Source of the DNA: a virus
IMG/VR virus record: IMGVR_UViG_3300032018_000001
Location: 62,001 to 126,000 of that record
DNA length: 64,000 nucleotides
Direction: 5' to 3' (one strand)
Shown: positions 47,399 to 56,572 of the stretch, piece by piece
Position numbering within the stretch: position 1 is the stretch's first letter
Layout of the letters: each line of letters starts with the position of its first letter
The notes under the pieces: model-generated
What the model was told of the DNA's origin: nothing
The model's database searches: none
The model's input: only the letters and a program-made list of their open reading frames with translations
Position numbers and translations under genes: made by a program

Positions 47399-48193
47399 AT
47401 GCCCATAACTGATTTGACTTACTACCGGCAGATTGAGGACTACATAGACGCCCTCAGGGCCTATCTGGCAGTCGCTACAGGCCTGCCACCGGAAAGGATA
47501 GTGTTCGGGCCTCCTGACATCGCCAAACGCAAGCTGAAGGAGCGTCTGGCCGTTCAGAATGGGTATCCTACGGACGGGAAGACCCTGGAGCTGGACAAGT
47601 TCCTGAGCTTCCATTTCCCCCTTACTACTCCAAACATCGCCTTTAACCGGCAGTCTCCCATGACTGTATTTTCCGGGAGCCTTGCGGGAGCGAGTGGCTA
47701 CCGCGGCTTTCAAGACCAGTACGACCTGCCTGTGCAGGTAGACATCTGGGGCGGGCCTGCTCAGGATAGCAACTCCTTTGTTTTTGAGACGAAGACCAAG
47801 CTACAATTCTGGCTGGAGCGGCACCAGAGGATTCAGGTGCAGTTCAGGGACTTGATTACGAAAGACCCCACACATCCGTTTGACCCTTATGATGTTTCCT
47901 GCTGGTATGAGATTCTGCGGTGGACTGCTAATGATAATTCCAGGATTGAAAACTTGTTCACGGAAGGCACCGTTTACAGGGTGACATTTGAATTCAACTG
48001 GATGATAAGCCTTTACCGCTTCTTTATCAACGATAATGAGAAGGTGCATTCCATCGGGCATATCATACTAATGATGCTTAATGATGAGACCAAACAGTAT
48101 GACCAGGAATGGGATACTAATGATTACACGACTACTACGACAAGCACTACTACGACAACGACCACAACCACGACTACTACAAGCGGCATATAG
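47399..48193 (+). CDS. Tail terminator/neck protein with poly-Thr C-terminus
   Basis: 264 aa. DLPVQVDIWGGPAQDSNSF ... FEFNWMISLYRFF and its place immediately before the sheath gene suggest a T4 gp15/gp3-like tail terminator or neck protein. It ends DYTTTTTSTTTTTT... with about 18 Thr and SGI, parallel to the 35221 protein. The assignment by position is inference. Confidence 0.55.
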   Translation: MPITDLTYYRQIEDYIDALRAYLAVATGLPPERIVFGPPDIAKRKLKERLAVQNGYPTDGKTLELDKFLSFHFPLTTPNIAFNRQSPMTVFSGSLAGASGYRGFQDQYDLPVQVDIWGGPAQDSNSFVFETKTKLQFWLERHQRIQVQFRDLITKDPTHPFDPYDVSCWYEILRWTANDNSRIENLFTEGTVYRVTFEFNWMISLYRFFINDNEKVHSIGHIILMMLNDETKQYDQEWDTNDYTTTTTSTTTTTTTTTTTTSGI

Positions 48194-48196
48194 GAA

Positions 48197-48208
48197 TTTT
48201 ATATTATT
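48197..48208 (+). promoter_or_regulatory. Late-type promoter candidate TTTATATTATTA
   Basis: The same 12-mer occurs at 3566-3577 (before portal) and 56562-56573 (before the spike gene). Here there is no -35 match, as for T4-type late promoters. Followed by AAAAGGAG and the sheath ATG. Confidence 0.4.
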
Positions 48209-48228
48209 AACGAGAAAAGGAGATTAAC

Positions 48229-50115
48229 ATGGCCCAGCACTTAGGCGTTACCTTCAATGAGCGCGACCTTTCCAAGTCCACATCTGCTCTTCCTGTTCCG
48301 GGCGGAGCAATGGGAATTTATTCTGTGAAAGGCCCTACTGACAAAGCATACCTTTGTCAGAGTGAGGATGACATTCGCAGGATTTTCGGACAGCCTCTTG
48401 CCAGCATGGGAGATGATGGAAGCTTCTTTGATTACAACCGCGGCCTGCAAAACGCTTTTCGTTTTGTACGCGCTGGTCTTCCCATGTTCCTCATGCGTGC
48501 TATTCCCAGCGGCACTCCTCCGGACGTTGCCTCTATTCTTTTTCAGAGAGAATTAGTAGGCTCCACAGATGCTGATTCCATCAAAGCAGTTGCTAAAGGT
48601 CATGGCACGTTCTATAACGGCCTGAGCGTTTACATCAAAGGCATTGCTTCTGTCACAACCAGAATCAATCCTGTGCAGGATGTTCCGTTCTCACTGGGCG
48701 ATAACGTGCTGCCCGGCTCACTGCAGATTCACAGCGCTGCCAACGTCAACGATGTTGACGATGATTTGAGTATCAGCTATGCGGAACGCAACTCCGGTGT
48801 TAAGGTTCTTACCACGACACTCACTGGAAACGTCACGGTTGCTTATGAAGATAACACCGTGAGCGGATTCACCAGCTTGACTGTTGACAACACGGTTGCA
48901 CTTCCGGACGGTCTGGTTGTATCTTATGAGCAGACCACGCAGCAGCGTGTTGTGCGTCTCTTCATTGTCAATGATGGTGAGACTGACCCGGTGACAAACA
49001 ACCTTGAGAATTATCTTGTCAGTTATAAAGCCGATGGTGTTGACCAAGCTGGCAACGGAATTTTCATCGAAGACGTCATTAACGGTGTTTCAGAAATCAT
49101 TGATGTGCATGTGGGCGGCACGTATGATGATACAACGCTGCCTGTGCATTATCTTGCGAGTATAGCAAATAATGCTATCGCAGGAGGAACAGACGGCGTG
49201 TACGCGAGTGCGGATTCGGACATCTTCACCGCGCTTCTGGAATTCGACCCTGACCAGAAAAATGGACGGCATTACGACATCCTGTATTTCTTCGATGCGG
49301 GATACAACGATAATGTCAAGAAGCAGATGGGCGCGATTGCGGCCAAGAAGCTTTTCCCGCATGTGTACCTTGACCCTGACCAGAGCCTCTTTATCGAGAA
49401 CGGTAACAAGCTCAAATCCGGTCTGGTTGCAAGCACGCTGGTGCAGCAGCTGGTGGGCTGGCGGCAGGGCCTGGGCAACATGGAATTTGCGTCCCTCTCA
49501 GGTTCCGCGTGGGGCCAGATTACGGACACGTTCAACGGCGGCAGGATGCTATGGGTAGGGCCGACTTACGAAGTAGGTGCGGCTGCTATCATCGTTGACA
49601 ACACGCTGGGCTCCTGGAATAGCGTTATGGGCCCACGGCGCGGTGTCACGCAGTTCAACAAACTGGCAATCAACCTTTACGATTACCGGGACACTTTGAA
49701 TGCCAAGCAGGTCAACCCTATCGTGGTTGATGAGCGCGGTGTGCAGATGTACTACGGCAATAAGACGCTGAAGGTTGTGGCGTCCGCCATGCAGCAGACA
49801 CACGCACGCAAGACCCGCGGCCGTATCTCCCGCGAATTTCTGTACTCCGCCTTGGACTACGTTGCGGAAAACCTTGTGCAGTCCACCTTCAACGGTCTTC
49901 AGGGTGAATTTGAAGTTATCCTGAACGACCATTACGGCGCGGCACTGGAAAGCTTCTCAGTGGTTGTAGGCCCCCCTGCTACTACGCAGGATGACATCAA
50001 CAACCAGCTTCTGCGGATTAAGGTAGGTTTGATTTTCAATCAGATTGCGGAGGAAATCAATATCACAACAACCGTGTTCCGCAATGGTACGGACTTGTCC
50101 GTGAACGTAGCGTAA
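48229..50115 (+). CDS. Contractile tail sheath protein
   Basis: 628 aa, T4 gp18-like. The N-terminus (FNERDLSKSTSALPVPGGAM, IYSVKGPTDKAYL) and the conserved C-terminal sheath core (VNPIVVDERGVQMYYGNKTL, RKTRGRISREFLYSALDY, NGLQGEFEVILND) are characteristic. It forms the contractile outer tail. SD AAAGGAG. The core strand-exchange region is at the C-terminus. Confidence 0.9.
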   Translation: MAQHLGVTFNERDLSKSTSALPVPGGAMGIYSVKGPTDKAYLCQSEDDIRRIFGQPLASMGDDGSFFDYNRGLQNAFRFVRAGLPMFLMRAIPSGTPPDVASILFQRELVGSTDADSIKAVAKGHGTFYNGLSVYIKGIASVTTRINPVQDVPFSLGDNVLPGSLQIHSAANVNDVDDDLSISYAERNSGVKVLTTTLTGNVTVAYEDNTVSGFTSLTVDNTVALPDGLVVSYEQTTQQRVVRLFIVNDGETDPVTNNLENYLVSYKADGVDQAGNGIFIEDVINGVSEIIDVHVGGTYDDTTLPVHYLASIANNAIAGGTDGVYASADSDIFTALLEFDPDQKNGRHYDILYFFDAGYNDNVKKQMGAIAAKKLFPHVYLDPDQSLFIENGNKLKSGLVASTLVQQLVGWRQGLGNMEFASLSGSAWGQITDTFNGGRMLWVGPTYEVGAAAIIVDNTLGSWNSVMGPRRGVTQFNKLAINLYDYRDTLNAKQVNPIVVDERGVQMYYGNKTLKVVASAMQQTHARKTRGRISREFLYSALDYVAENLVQSTFNGLQGEFEVILNDHYGAALESFSVVVGPPATTQDDINNQLLRIKVGLIFNQIAEEINITTTVFRNGTDLSVNVA

Positions 50116-50149
50116 AGGTAAGGACAAACAAAACAAGGAGATTTACATT

Positions 50150-50767
50150 ATGGCAAAGCCTTCATTTGCAAGCGTAAGTGGCGCGGCGGCGTGGGGAGAC
50201 TTGGCTGAGATTTCTGAGCCCATGCTTGGAAACCTCTTCGCAGTTTCCATCGCGCTTCCTACAGCGCTGAGAACACTGTATCCCACGGGCGGGCCGATTG
50301 TGTCCATGCTGGCCGTAAAGGCTGAGCTTCCGGATGAGGCCCTGAGGATTGCGGCCGTTGAAACCAAGCTGTCAAACTACGATGTGGTCATTGGCAAAGA
50401 CCGCGGAGACCTGAGCTTCACGTTCCGTGACCAAGTGGGCGCTCCCGTAGCAGCCCTGTTTGATGCATGGCACCGGCTGGCTTGCGACTCCAGAGGCGCA
50501 GGTATCGGCTTTCCTGCTGCGTACAAAACCGAAGTCTGGGTAGCAGCCCTGACCGGTGACGGCGTGCCTTACTACTGGTGGGGCTTCAGTCGCTGCTTCC
50601 CGAAAAACCGCGGCAAGTATGATTTCGGCAACGAAGACAACTCTCCGCGGGATGTGGTTGTGCCCTTCTCTTATCTGCAGCTTCTTGACGTTGCGGATAA
50701 GCTGAGCGGTGAAGGCGGGAAGATGGTCACGAACATCGCAAGTGCAGCGGCTCTCATAGGCGTATAA
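50150..50767 (+). CDS. Tail tube protein
   Basis: 205 aa, directly after sheath, as in T4 gp18-gp19. Beta-rich sequence with LSFTFRDQVGAPVAALFDAW and YYWWGFSRCFPKNRGKYDFG, typical of tube subunits (YPxxI/xxY near the C-terminus). SD ACAAGGAG. Confidence 0.85.
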   Translation: MAKPSFASVSGAAAWGDLAEISEPMLGNLFAVSIALPTALRTLYPTGGPIVSMLAVKAELPDEALRIAAVETKLSNYDVVIGKDRGDLSFTFRDQVGAPVAALFDAWHRLACDSRGAGIGFPAAYKTEVWVAALTGDGVPYYWWGFSRCFPKNRGKYDFGNEDNSPRDVVVPFSYLQLLDVADKLSGEGGKMVTNIASAAALIGV

Positions 50768-50782
50768 TAAAAAGATAACTGG

Positions 50783-50813
50783 AAAGGGTGCCCGAAGTTC
50801 GGGCACCCTTTAC
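50783..50813 (+). terminator. Terminator after tail tube gene
   Basis: Perfect 14-bp palindrome AAAGGGTGCCCGAA / TTCGGGCACCCTTT around a single G; bidirectional-type. T-run short. Confidence 0.75.
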
Positions 50814-50858
50814 CGATAAGTCCGAAATTTCCGCTAGGTAAAAAAGGAGGAACAGGTA

Positions 50859-51722
50859 ATGGAAATTACTCTGCAAGGTAAGTCTATTTACGGAATCACA
50901 GGCTGGGATGGCAAGGTAGACATCGAAGGCCTGAAATTTTTCCAAACAAAACGTCTGGCAGGCTCCCGCAACAACGCTTCCCTATTCCGCAAGCTGGTTA
51001 AGATTTTCAAAAGCGACTACACTCCCATTAAGCTTCCGAAAGAGCTGTCTCCGGAAGACCTGGACATGGGAGACTTCACGCAACTAATGATAGGCATTGC
51101 TGCCATGTCAAAGGGGCGCTCAGTACGAAAAATATACGAGTGCCCTCACTGCAAGAAAGAGCAGCCGCGTGTCATTGACATTCTGAAAGTTTTCATTCCA
51201 AAGAAACCTGAGATTGAAGGCGGAATGGCAGACGTGGAAATAGAAGCTGCAGCGGCCAGCAAGCAGGCTGAAATAGTAACCTGCAAATATTTGCGGGTTA
51301 AGGATTACATTAAAATCAACGACATGGTTGATAGCATCAAGGATTCCCTTTACAAAACCATCAACAACAAACAGGTGCTCGACCTTACTACGGTAAAAGA
51401 AACCTACGGCATGCTGTGTGACTTCTCAGACCTGGAAGACGTTCAGGATTTTTGCGAGCAACTGACAGATGTGGGACTGGTTGCTATGCGTGTTAATAAT
51501 CCAAAGATTGCAGATGAAAACCGTTTCATGGCTACTGTGAAGTGGCTGTTTCATCTACAGGGAGAACAGGTGGAGATTTATTCAAAAATCTCCTCTACCA
51601 TTATGAAGCTGTCTGCGGACATTAGCAACACGTATGAATCAGTGTGCAATGACTGTAAGAAGAAATTCACAGCAGACCTGGAGCCTACCGAATATTTTTT
51701 CGGTTTACAGTTTCCTTCCTGA
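50859..51722 (+). CDS. Tail assembly chaperone / gp26-like, frameshift donor
   Basis: 287 aa, SD AAAAGGAGG. Two CxxC pairs (YECPHCKKEQ about 90-99; VCNDCKKKF about 264-272) can form a zinc site, resembling the T4 gp26-type baseplate/chaperone family. Near the 3' end the slippery heptamer T TTT TTC (51695-51701, in the correct phase) precedes the stop by 18 nt. A -1 shift fuses it to the downstream frame ending at 51883. This is the usual tail-chaperone arrangement before a tape measure gene. Confidence 0.7.
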   Translation: MEITLQGKSIYGITGWDGKVDIEGLKFFQTKRLAGSRNNASLFRKLVKIFKSDYTPIKLPKELSPEDLDMGDFTQLMIGIAAMSKGRSVRKIYECPHCKKEQPRVIDILKVFIPKKPEIEGGMADVEIEAAAASKQAEIVTCKYLRVKDYIKINDMVDSIKDSLYKTINNKQVLDLTTVKETYGMLCDFSDLEDVQDFCEQLTDVGLVAMRVNNPKIADENRFMATVKWLFHLQGEQVEIYSKISSTIMKLSADISNTYESVCNDCKKKFTADLEPTEYFFGLQFPS

Positions 51723-51883
51723 CAGACCTTGAGGTTGCAGTCCTGAGTTACTTCAACACTCAGCTGCGGGAGGACACTGACATGCGGTTTGTGTTGGAGT
51801 GCTACGAAATAATTGAGGATGCTACTGCAAAGAAGGCAATGCAAAAGGGACACGGAAAATCAAAAAGCAGAGGTAAACGGTAA
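51701..51883 (+). CDS. -1 frameshift extension of tail chaperone (gp51-like position)
   Basis: Open in the -1 frame from the slip site to TAA 51881, which overlaps the tape measure ATG. FLTDLEVAVLSYFNTQLRED ... FVLECYEIIEDATAKKAMQK is clearly protein-like, but the segment has no good own start or SD, so translation by frameshifting is the simplest reading. In T4 gene 51 follows gene 26. Confidence 0.6.
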   Translation, partial: RFTVSFLTDLEVAVLSYFNTQLREDTDMRFVLECYEIIEDATAKKAMQKGHGKSKSRGKR

Positions 51884-53514
51884 TGGCTGCAAAGAGTGAT
51901 GTAAAAGCTTTTGTGGAAGGCCTTTCAAAACCATTCGCGGATATGCGGATGCGTAAGACCGCTTTATTTTCTAAGTTCCTTTCCGTTATCAGCGCCATTG
52001 AGGATGTTCAGAAGTCCGGTCTGAAAACTCTGGCTGCAGGAATCACCAAAATATTTAAGAGTAGCAGCTCAGCCAAGGAAGCGGTAGCAGGCGTAGCCAG
52101 GGATGTTACCAAGGGTAAATCTGGAGGAGGCTCGGCTGTAAGCAAAGAGGCCAAGAAAGCTACTTCAGCAAAACCAAAAGCGGAAGAAAAACCAGAAGAA
52201 ACACCAGCCGCGAAAGCTAAAAAAGAAAGGGCCCTGGATAAAGCCAAGCACCTAAAAGTTTCTAGTCTTACTGCGGGAAAGACAGTTGTTGACAAGCTGG
52301 TTGTCGATACGCTGGTTACTAAGGATGAATCTCGCAGGATAGCAAAAGCGGAGAAGGATAAGAGTGAGGCGGAAAAGTTACTGGAAGCAAAGGAATTACA
52401 AACAGACCTACAAGACCGGACGCTGAAGCTTCAGGAGGCCTCAGTAGACTTTGAAGACCGGCAGGCCGCGCTCGCAGACCGGCGCTGGGATAAATCTCTA
52501 CCAGGATTGCTCACAGAGCATGCAACTGAAATAAGCGAAGACTTCAAGGAGAACCTTGGTGGCGTTGCTGGCGAGCTTCTGGGGCCTTTGCATGAGACGG
52601 CCAAGAAGGTAGGCAACCTTGCTATTGCTACGGTTAAGCATTTTAAATTTGACATAAAGGATAAGCTCAAAAATAAAGCGCTTGCTGCTAAGCAGTGGTT
52701 TACAGACAGTAAAGAAAAAATTAAACAGTCGAAAGTTCTTAAAGCCATAGAGAAGCACACGCTGGGCTCTTTGGTATTCCAAAAAGGGCAAGCTGCGCTG
52801 CAGTCAATGTTTCAGGTATTCAGTAGTATAATTCAGACACTTATGGGCGGGATACTATCCGTACTGGGTACTATTGCTCAGGCATTGATAGCAGCGGAGC
52901 TTGTGAATATTGTGGCTGGCGCTTTAGGACAATTCTTTGATGCTAAGATACTACCGCTACTTCCTGACTGGATGAAAAAGAGCTTTACTGCGGCTCCTGA
53001 CCTTCCTAAAGGAGAGACGGGCGGATTTCTGCATGCGCTCAGACATCCCATTGATGAAATATCTACAGCAATGGATGTCATTGATGCAAAGCTGGGTAAT
53101 GTCGAGCAGCGCGAGAAGGCTTTAAAGAATCTTGGTTATGATGATAAATACATCAATGCCACAGCAGCAGAAAAAGGTGAACGCTCTGCGGGCGCAGAAG
53201 GAAAAATAACCGCCAAAGAAAAAGCAGAAGCTAAAAAAGTTCAAATGCAAATGGCCGCTGAGGGAAAGGCATTCAGTCACGAATTACCCATGAAGATTAG
53301 CAACCGGCTGTTCAGTGATGTGCTGCCTGAAAAATTTGATGAGCTTGGTGCTAAGGTGGACAATTTGAATAGCAACATGATGAATGCTGCTAAGCCCAGC
53401 ATGCCTTCTGTTATTTCAGCTCCTGCGAGCTCCGTAGTTAATAACGCGGTTAGCGGCGGAGGAGACAGTGGCCGCGGAGATTACACGCTGGAGATGCTTA
53501 GCCCGGCGAGATAA
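51883..53514 (+). CDS. Tail tape measure protein candidate
   Basis: 543 aa. Lys/Ala-rich helical N-terminal third, a coiled coil at about 145-205, and a hydrophobic segment near 305-340 (SIIQTLMGGILSVLGTIAQA ...) like the membrane-interacting segments of tape measures. Located after the chaperone pair and before the tube-cap/hub genes. Length suggests a tail of roughly 80 nm if fully helical (rule of thumb). Confidence 0.65.
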   Translation: MAAKSDVKAFVEGLSKPFADMRMRKTALFSKFLSVISAIEDVQKSGLKTLAAGITKIFKSSSSAKEAVAGVARDVTKGKSGGGSAVSKEAKKATSAKPKAEEKPEETPAAKAKKERALDKAKHLKVSSLTAGKTVVDKLVVDTLVTKDESRRIAKAEKDKSEAEKLLEAKELQTDLQDRTLKLQEASVDFEDRQAALADRRWDKSLPGLLTEHATEISEDFKENLGGVAGELLGPLHETAKKVGNLAIATVKHFKFDIKDKLKNKALAAKQWFTDSKEKIKQSKVLKAIEKHTLGSLVFQKGQAALQSMFQVFSSIIQTLMGGILSVLGTIAQALIAAELVNIVAGALGQFFDAKILPLLPDWMKKSFTAAPDLPKGETGGFLHALRHPIDEISTAMDVIDAKLGNVEQREKALKNLGYDDKYINATAAEKGERSAGAEGKITAKEKAEAKKVQMQMAAEGKAFSHELPMKISNRLFSDVLPEKFDELGAKVDNLNSNMMNAAKPSMPSVISAPASSVVNNAVSGGGDSGRGDYTLEMLSPAR

Positions 53515-53527
53515 AGGTAGGGTACTA

Positions 53528-54865
53528 ATGCCTCTTGCTACTGACAGAGAAGACCTCAGACTGAACAGAATCTGGCTTAGGATTGAGCCCAGGTTTGATT
53601 TTGATACCATCATCGACCGATTTTCTTTTCCTGGTGATTACGTGGATTTGATTCACGGTGTTAGCAGAAACCCTGACTTCGACAATGCTTTCTATTTTCC
53701 AATATCCGGTGACATTCCCGCTTACTTATTTACCGGCTCGTACAGTAAGCAAACTCCTGAGTGGAGCGGCGTTGGTAAATCAATGGCTGACATTATGGGA
53801 GGCCTAGCAAAATCAGCCGGTAACATTCTTAACAAAATAGGAAATCTTGAGGCTGTTAAGATTGGCGGAAAGTCAATGCTAGGAAGATTAGGCGGACTGG
53901 CTACCGGAGCTGGAGAATTTCTGCACCTATTCACCGGTGACATTGACTCTCCTAAAATCTGGGACAGGTCTGAAGTAGCACCTGTCACGCTGGAGAGCAC
54001 CGTTGCTTTTGAAAACGAATATGAGCAGAAGTATTACAAGGCTGCGGAGATACTGCTTACTCTTATGACCATGCCGGTAACAACCGGAGAATTTGATAAC
54101 GTGGCCAGAATAGGAAAACTGCTTAACACATCATCGGAAGGCCCTATTCGCAAATACAAAATATTTACGATGGGCGAGCCTCTTTCAGACTGCGATATTG
54201 ACATTGTAGTAGGCAAGCAGCAGCGCGACCTAAAAGCATTGTATGATGTGGTTACAGTTGATGCAAGTGCTACTTCCGGTAGCCTTAATCTGTTTGCTAT
54301 GCGGGAATGCTTCCTGGCAGCGTTCAGCCTTTCCTACGGAGCGGATAGTGCGGCCGGTTTTGATGAGCGCGGAATACCGCGTTTACTTAAGTACAGCTTT
54401 ACGCTTGACCCTAAATCACTGCAGTCCATCATTGACGGGTACGCTGATATTCTTAATTTCAATAAGCACACTCAGCTATCAGACGTTCCCATAGGCGTGC
54501 TTCCTGGATATGCCATGCCTGCTACGGTTGATGACATTCCTGAGGGCCCTTTCAACGGTATGATGCTGGCTTATGCTGGGCGGCAGGTACGTTTCGCGGC
54601 AGGCATGACAATCCGTAGTATCCTTAATAACATTCTTTTTGGTAGCGTATCCGCGGCTGCAGCGGCCTACGTGGGCCAGCGCGTAATCAATTCCGTAACG
54701 CCGGTTAGAGTGCTTGTAGGCGCTGGAGGCAACAGCACTCTGCTACCGGCCGGGTACGCAGGGTACATCAAAGAGGCAGGGCATAACATAGCCAAGACTT
54801 CCCAGAGCAGCCCCTTGGCGGTTACTACCGGCGCTGCAGCTATCGCAGCAGGAGCATTACTATAA
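53528..54865 (+). CDS. Baseplate tube-cap protein, gp48/gp54-like
   Basis: 445 aa from ATG 53528 (GGTAGGG upstream); upstream in-frame codons overlap the tape measure gene. N-terminus LNRIWLRIEPRF ... FPISGDIPAYL is tube-like. Glycine-rich linker and hydrophobic C-terminal region (YVGQRVINSVTPVRVLVGAG). Position between tape measure and wedge genes suggests a tube initiator. Confidence 0.5.
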   Translation: MPLATDREDLRLNRIWLRIEPRFDFDTIIDRFSFPGDYVDLIHGVSRNPDFDNAFYFPISGDIPAYLFTGSYSKQTPEWSGVGKSMADIMGGLAKSAGNILNKIGNLEAVKIGGKSMLGRLGGLATGAGEFLHLFTGDIDSPKIWDRSEVAPVTLESTVAFENEYEQKYYKAAEILLTLMTMPVTTGEFDNVARIGKLLNTSSEGPIRKYKIFTMGEPLSDCDIDIVVGKQQRDLKALYDVVTVDASATSGSLNLFAMRECFLAAFSLSYGADSAAGFDERGIPRLLKYSFTLDPKSLQSIIDGYADILNFNKHTQLSDVPIGVLPGYAMPATVDDIPEGPFNGMMLAYAGRQVRFAAGMTIRSILNNILFGSVSAAAAAYVGQRVINSVTPVRVLVGAGGNSTLLPAGYAGYIKEAGHNIAKTSQSSPLAVTTGAAAIAAGALL

Positions 54866-55507
54866 ATGGCATACGAATCAGTTTTCGATGAGGCCACCAG
54901 AAAGTTAGAGTCTGACTGGGCTGTTTTTCAGTACCTGCAAGACCCGGTAAAATGGGATGCCTTGGTAGCTCAGATTATCAAACTGAAACCGGCCGGTGTT
55001 CATTCCATGCAGAAGGACGGAAGACTGGACATAGCAAGTTATCAGATTTATGACAATCCGCAGCTGGACTGGGTACTATTAGTTTACAACGGAATAAAGC
55101 ATGTGGGGTCTGATGTGCCTACTCAAAACACAAAGGCAATCAACCTAACACTGGACGGCGGAGAGAGCAATCTTTTTGATGTACCACTACTTGCTGCAGA
55201 TATGATTTTTGTTTGGAATGGCACGGCACAGCCCATCTTCAATAATCAGATAGGGTACTACGTTATTCTGGACGGCGGAACAGACCCGGAGATTTACATC
55301 ATCTTCAATAGCAACGGGACAGTTACTATACGCAATGTATCAACTAACCGGTACACATTCAGTGTCTCATACATTGAGCGCGTGAATGATGATTACTTGA
55401 TGACAGGACAGCAGATTTTGTTTCCTGATTACAGGGCCACACTGAAGCTCGTTCAACAAATTAATGCGGAATCGGAACGCGCAGTTTCCGGATTTGCCAG
55501 ACTATAA
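54866..55507 (+). CDS. Baseplate wedge protein, gp53-like
   Basis: 213 aa, starts at the base after the previous stop. RLDIASYQIYDNPQLDWVLL with VYNGIKH is the conserved NPxLdWvlLlvNgi motif of T4 gp53-type wedge proteins (LysM-like region). The C-terminus LLFPDYR-like stretch (QQILFPDYRATLKLVQQ) also fits. Confidence 0.75.
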   Translation: MAYESVFDEATRKLESDWAVFQYLQDPVKWDALVAQIIKLKPAGVHSMQKDGRLDIASYQIYDNPQLDWVLLVYNGIKHVGSDVPTQNTKAINLTLDGGESNLFDVPLLAADMIFVWNGTAQPIFNNQIGYYVILDGGTDPEIYIIFNSNGTVTIRNVSTNRYTFSVSYIERVNDDYLMTGQQILFPDYRATLKLVQQINAESERAVSGFARL

Positions 55508-56560
55508 ATGAAAACACAGCAGGTAAACATTACGCTGAAAAGCGGACAGAAGTTCACTAAGCATGAGCCTGCTACGCTTTCGTATTATATGGCATTTGCA
55601 AGCAAGGCTGACTTTCTATTTTACGATGTTGGTCTTTACGAGCCTTTGGCTTTATCTCCCTACGATGAGGTGACGTTTGATATTATTCCATCTGTGGGAG
55701 ATTCTATAAAATTCGTGGGCTACCTTTACAATAAGAAAAATCTTGGCAAAGCAAATACTGTCAGGCTGCATTTTGTCAGTAAGTATTTTAAAGGCATGCT
55801 GTCGATGGAGCCTTTGTATGGTAAAGGAAAGCTGAGCGATATAGCATCCGCGTTCTACACAAAGGCTGGAGTTCTCAGCGTAGTAGCAGACCCTTCAGAC
55901 ATTACCGTGGATAGCATTCTGTTCCCGCGGACGGCACGCATTGATGATGCTATCAGCTACTTGATTAATCGCGCCACCGCTCCCACGGATAGCTATTTGG
56001 TGAGCACCATCATCGGTGACACAGCGTATATCCGAAATATCAAGAAGGGAAAAGAAGACATAAAAGCAACCGCGCAAACAGAAGAGGCCCGGACTTCTGG
56101 TGGAGGTTCAGTAAAGGCTGGCGGACTGTATTACATACCTACGCAGGTAAAGGATGATAGGTTCCGTGTGGATGCTATGGGAGGGTTAAAGCTTTCTGTT
56201 TTTTCTGATGCTGCTAATGTTGACCCTCAGAGCTTTTCCTCCAAGGGTACTAATGAAGTAACAAATAATTTGTTTTACGGATTGACAGATAAGCTACTTG
56301 TCAAGGCTAAAGGCCGCGTGGCACAATTAACATCCTACTATACATCATACACAGCGCTGCTGAGCGTGCTGGGTAGCGTTCCGCTTTTAGGTTCAAACCT
56401 GATTGTGGATAAGAATGATATTACGTCAAGCAGCACTTGGTTTAAAACTCTGGATGAGGGAAAGTACTTTATTAATTCTCAGGCAATCTTCATTGATTTT
56501 AAAGAGAGCTATCCTAAGACGCAAATTGGCGTGCAGATGGTTGATGACCAGCTTGTTTAA
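55508..56560 (+). CDS. Baseplate hub protein, gp27-like
   Basis: 350 aa. Immediately follows gp53-like and precedes the spike gene. Beta-barrel-like halves (NITLKSGQKFTKHEPATLSY ... DEVTFDIIPSVGDSIKFVGY) fit hub domains I and III of gp27/gpD-type proteins. It would form the trimer that holds the spike. Confidence 0.65.
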   Translation: MKTQQVNITLKSGQKFTKHEPATLSYYMAFASKADFLFYDVGLYEPLALSPYDEVTFDIIPSVGDSIKFVGYLYNKKNLGKANTVRLHFVSKYFKGMLSMEPLYGKGKLSDIASAFYTKAGVLSVVADPSDITVDSILFPRTARIDDAISYLINRATAPTDSYLVSTIIGDTAYIRNIKKGKEDIKATAQTEEARTSGGGSVKAGGLYYIPTQVKDDRFRVDAMGGLKLSVFSDAANVDPQSFSSKGTNEVTNNLFYGLTDKLLVKAKGRVAQLTSYYTSYTALLSVLGSVPLLGSNLIVDKNDITSSSTWFKTLDEGKYFINSQAIFIDFKESYPKTQIGVQMVDDQLV

Positions 56561-56569
56561 CTTTATATT
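56541..56569 (+). promoter_or_regulatory. Promoter candidate TTGATG-17-TATATT within hub gene end
   Basis: -35 TTGATG at 56541-56546 and -10 TATATT at 56564-56569 with ideal spacing. The predicted transcript start (about 56576) coincides with the second ATG of the spike gene, so the message may be leaderless. Confidence 0.45.
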
Positions 56570-56572
56570 ATT

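Noticed and set aside
48241-50806. Minus-strand ORFs opposite sheath and tube genes
   Set aside because: Shadows of strongly coding + strand genes, without SD or promoters.
52315-52345. High frequency of ATAGCAA / GATAGCAA across the window
   Set aside because: Occurrences are mostly in frame as Asp/Asn-Ser(AGC)-Lys/Asn codons, so codon preference explains them better than a recombination or packaging motif.
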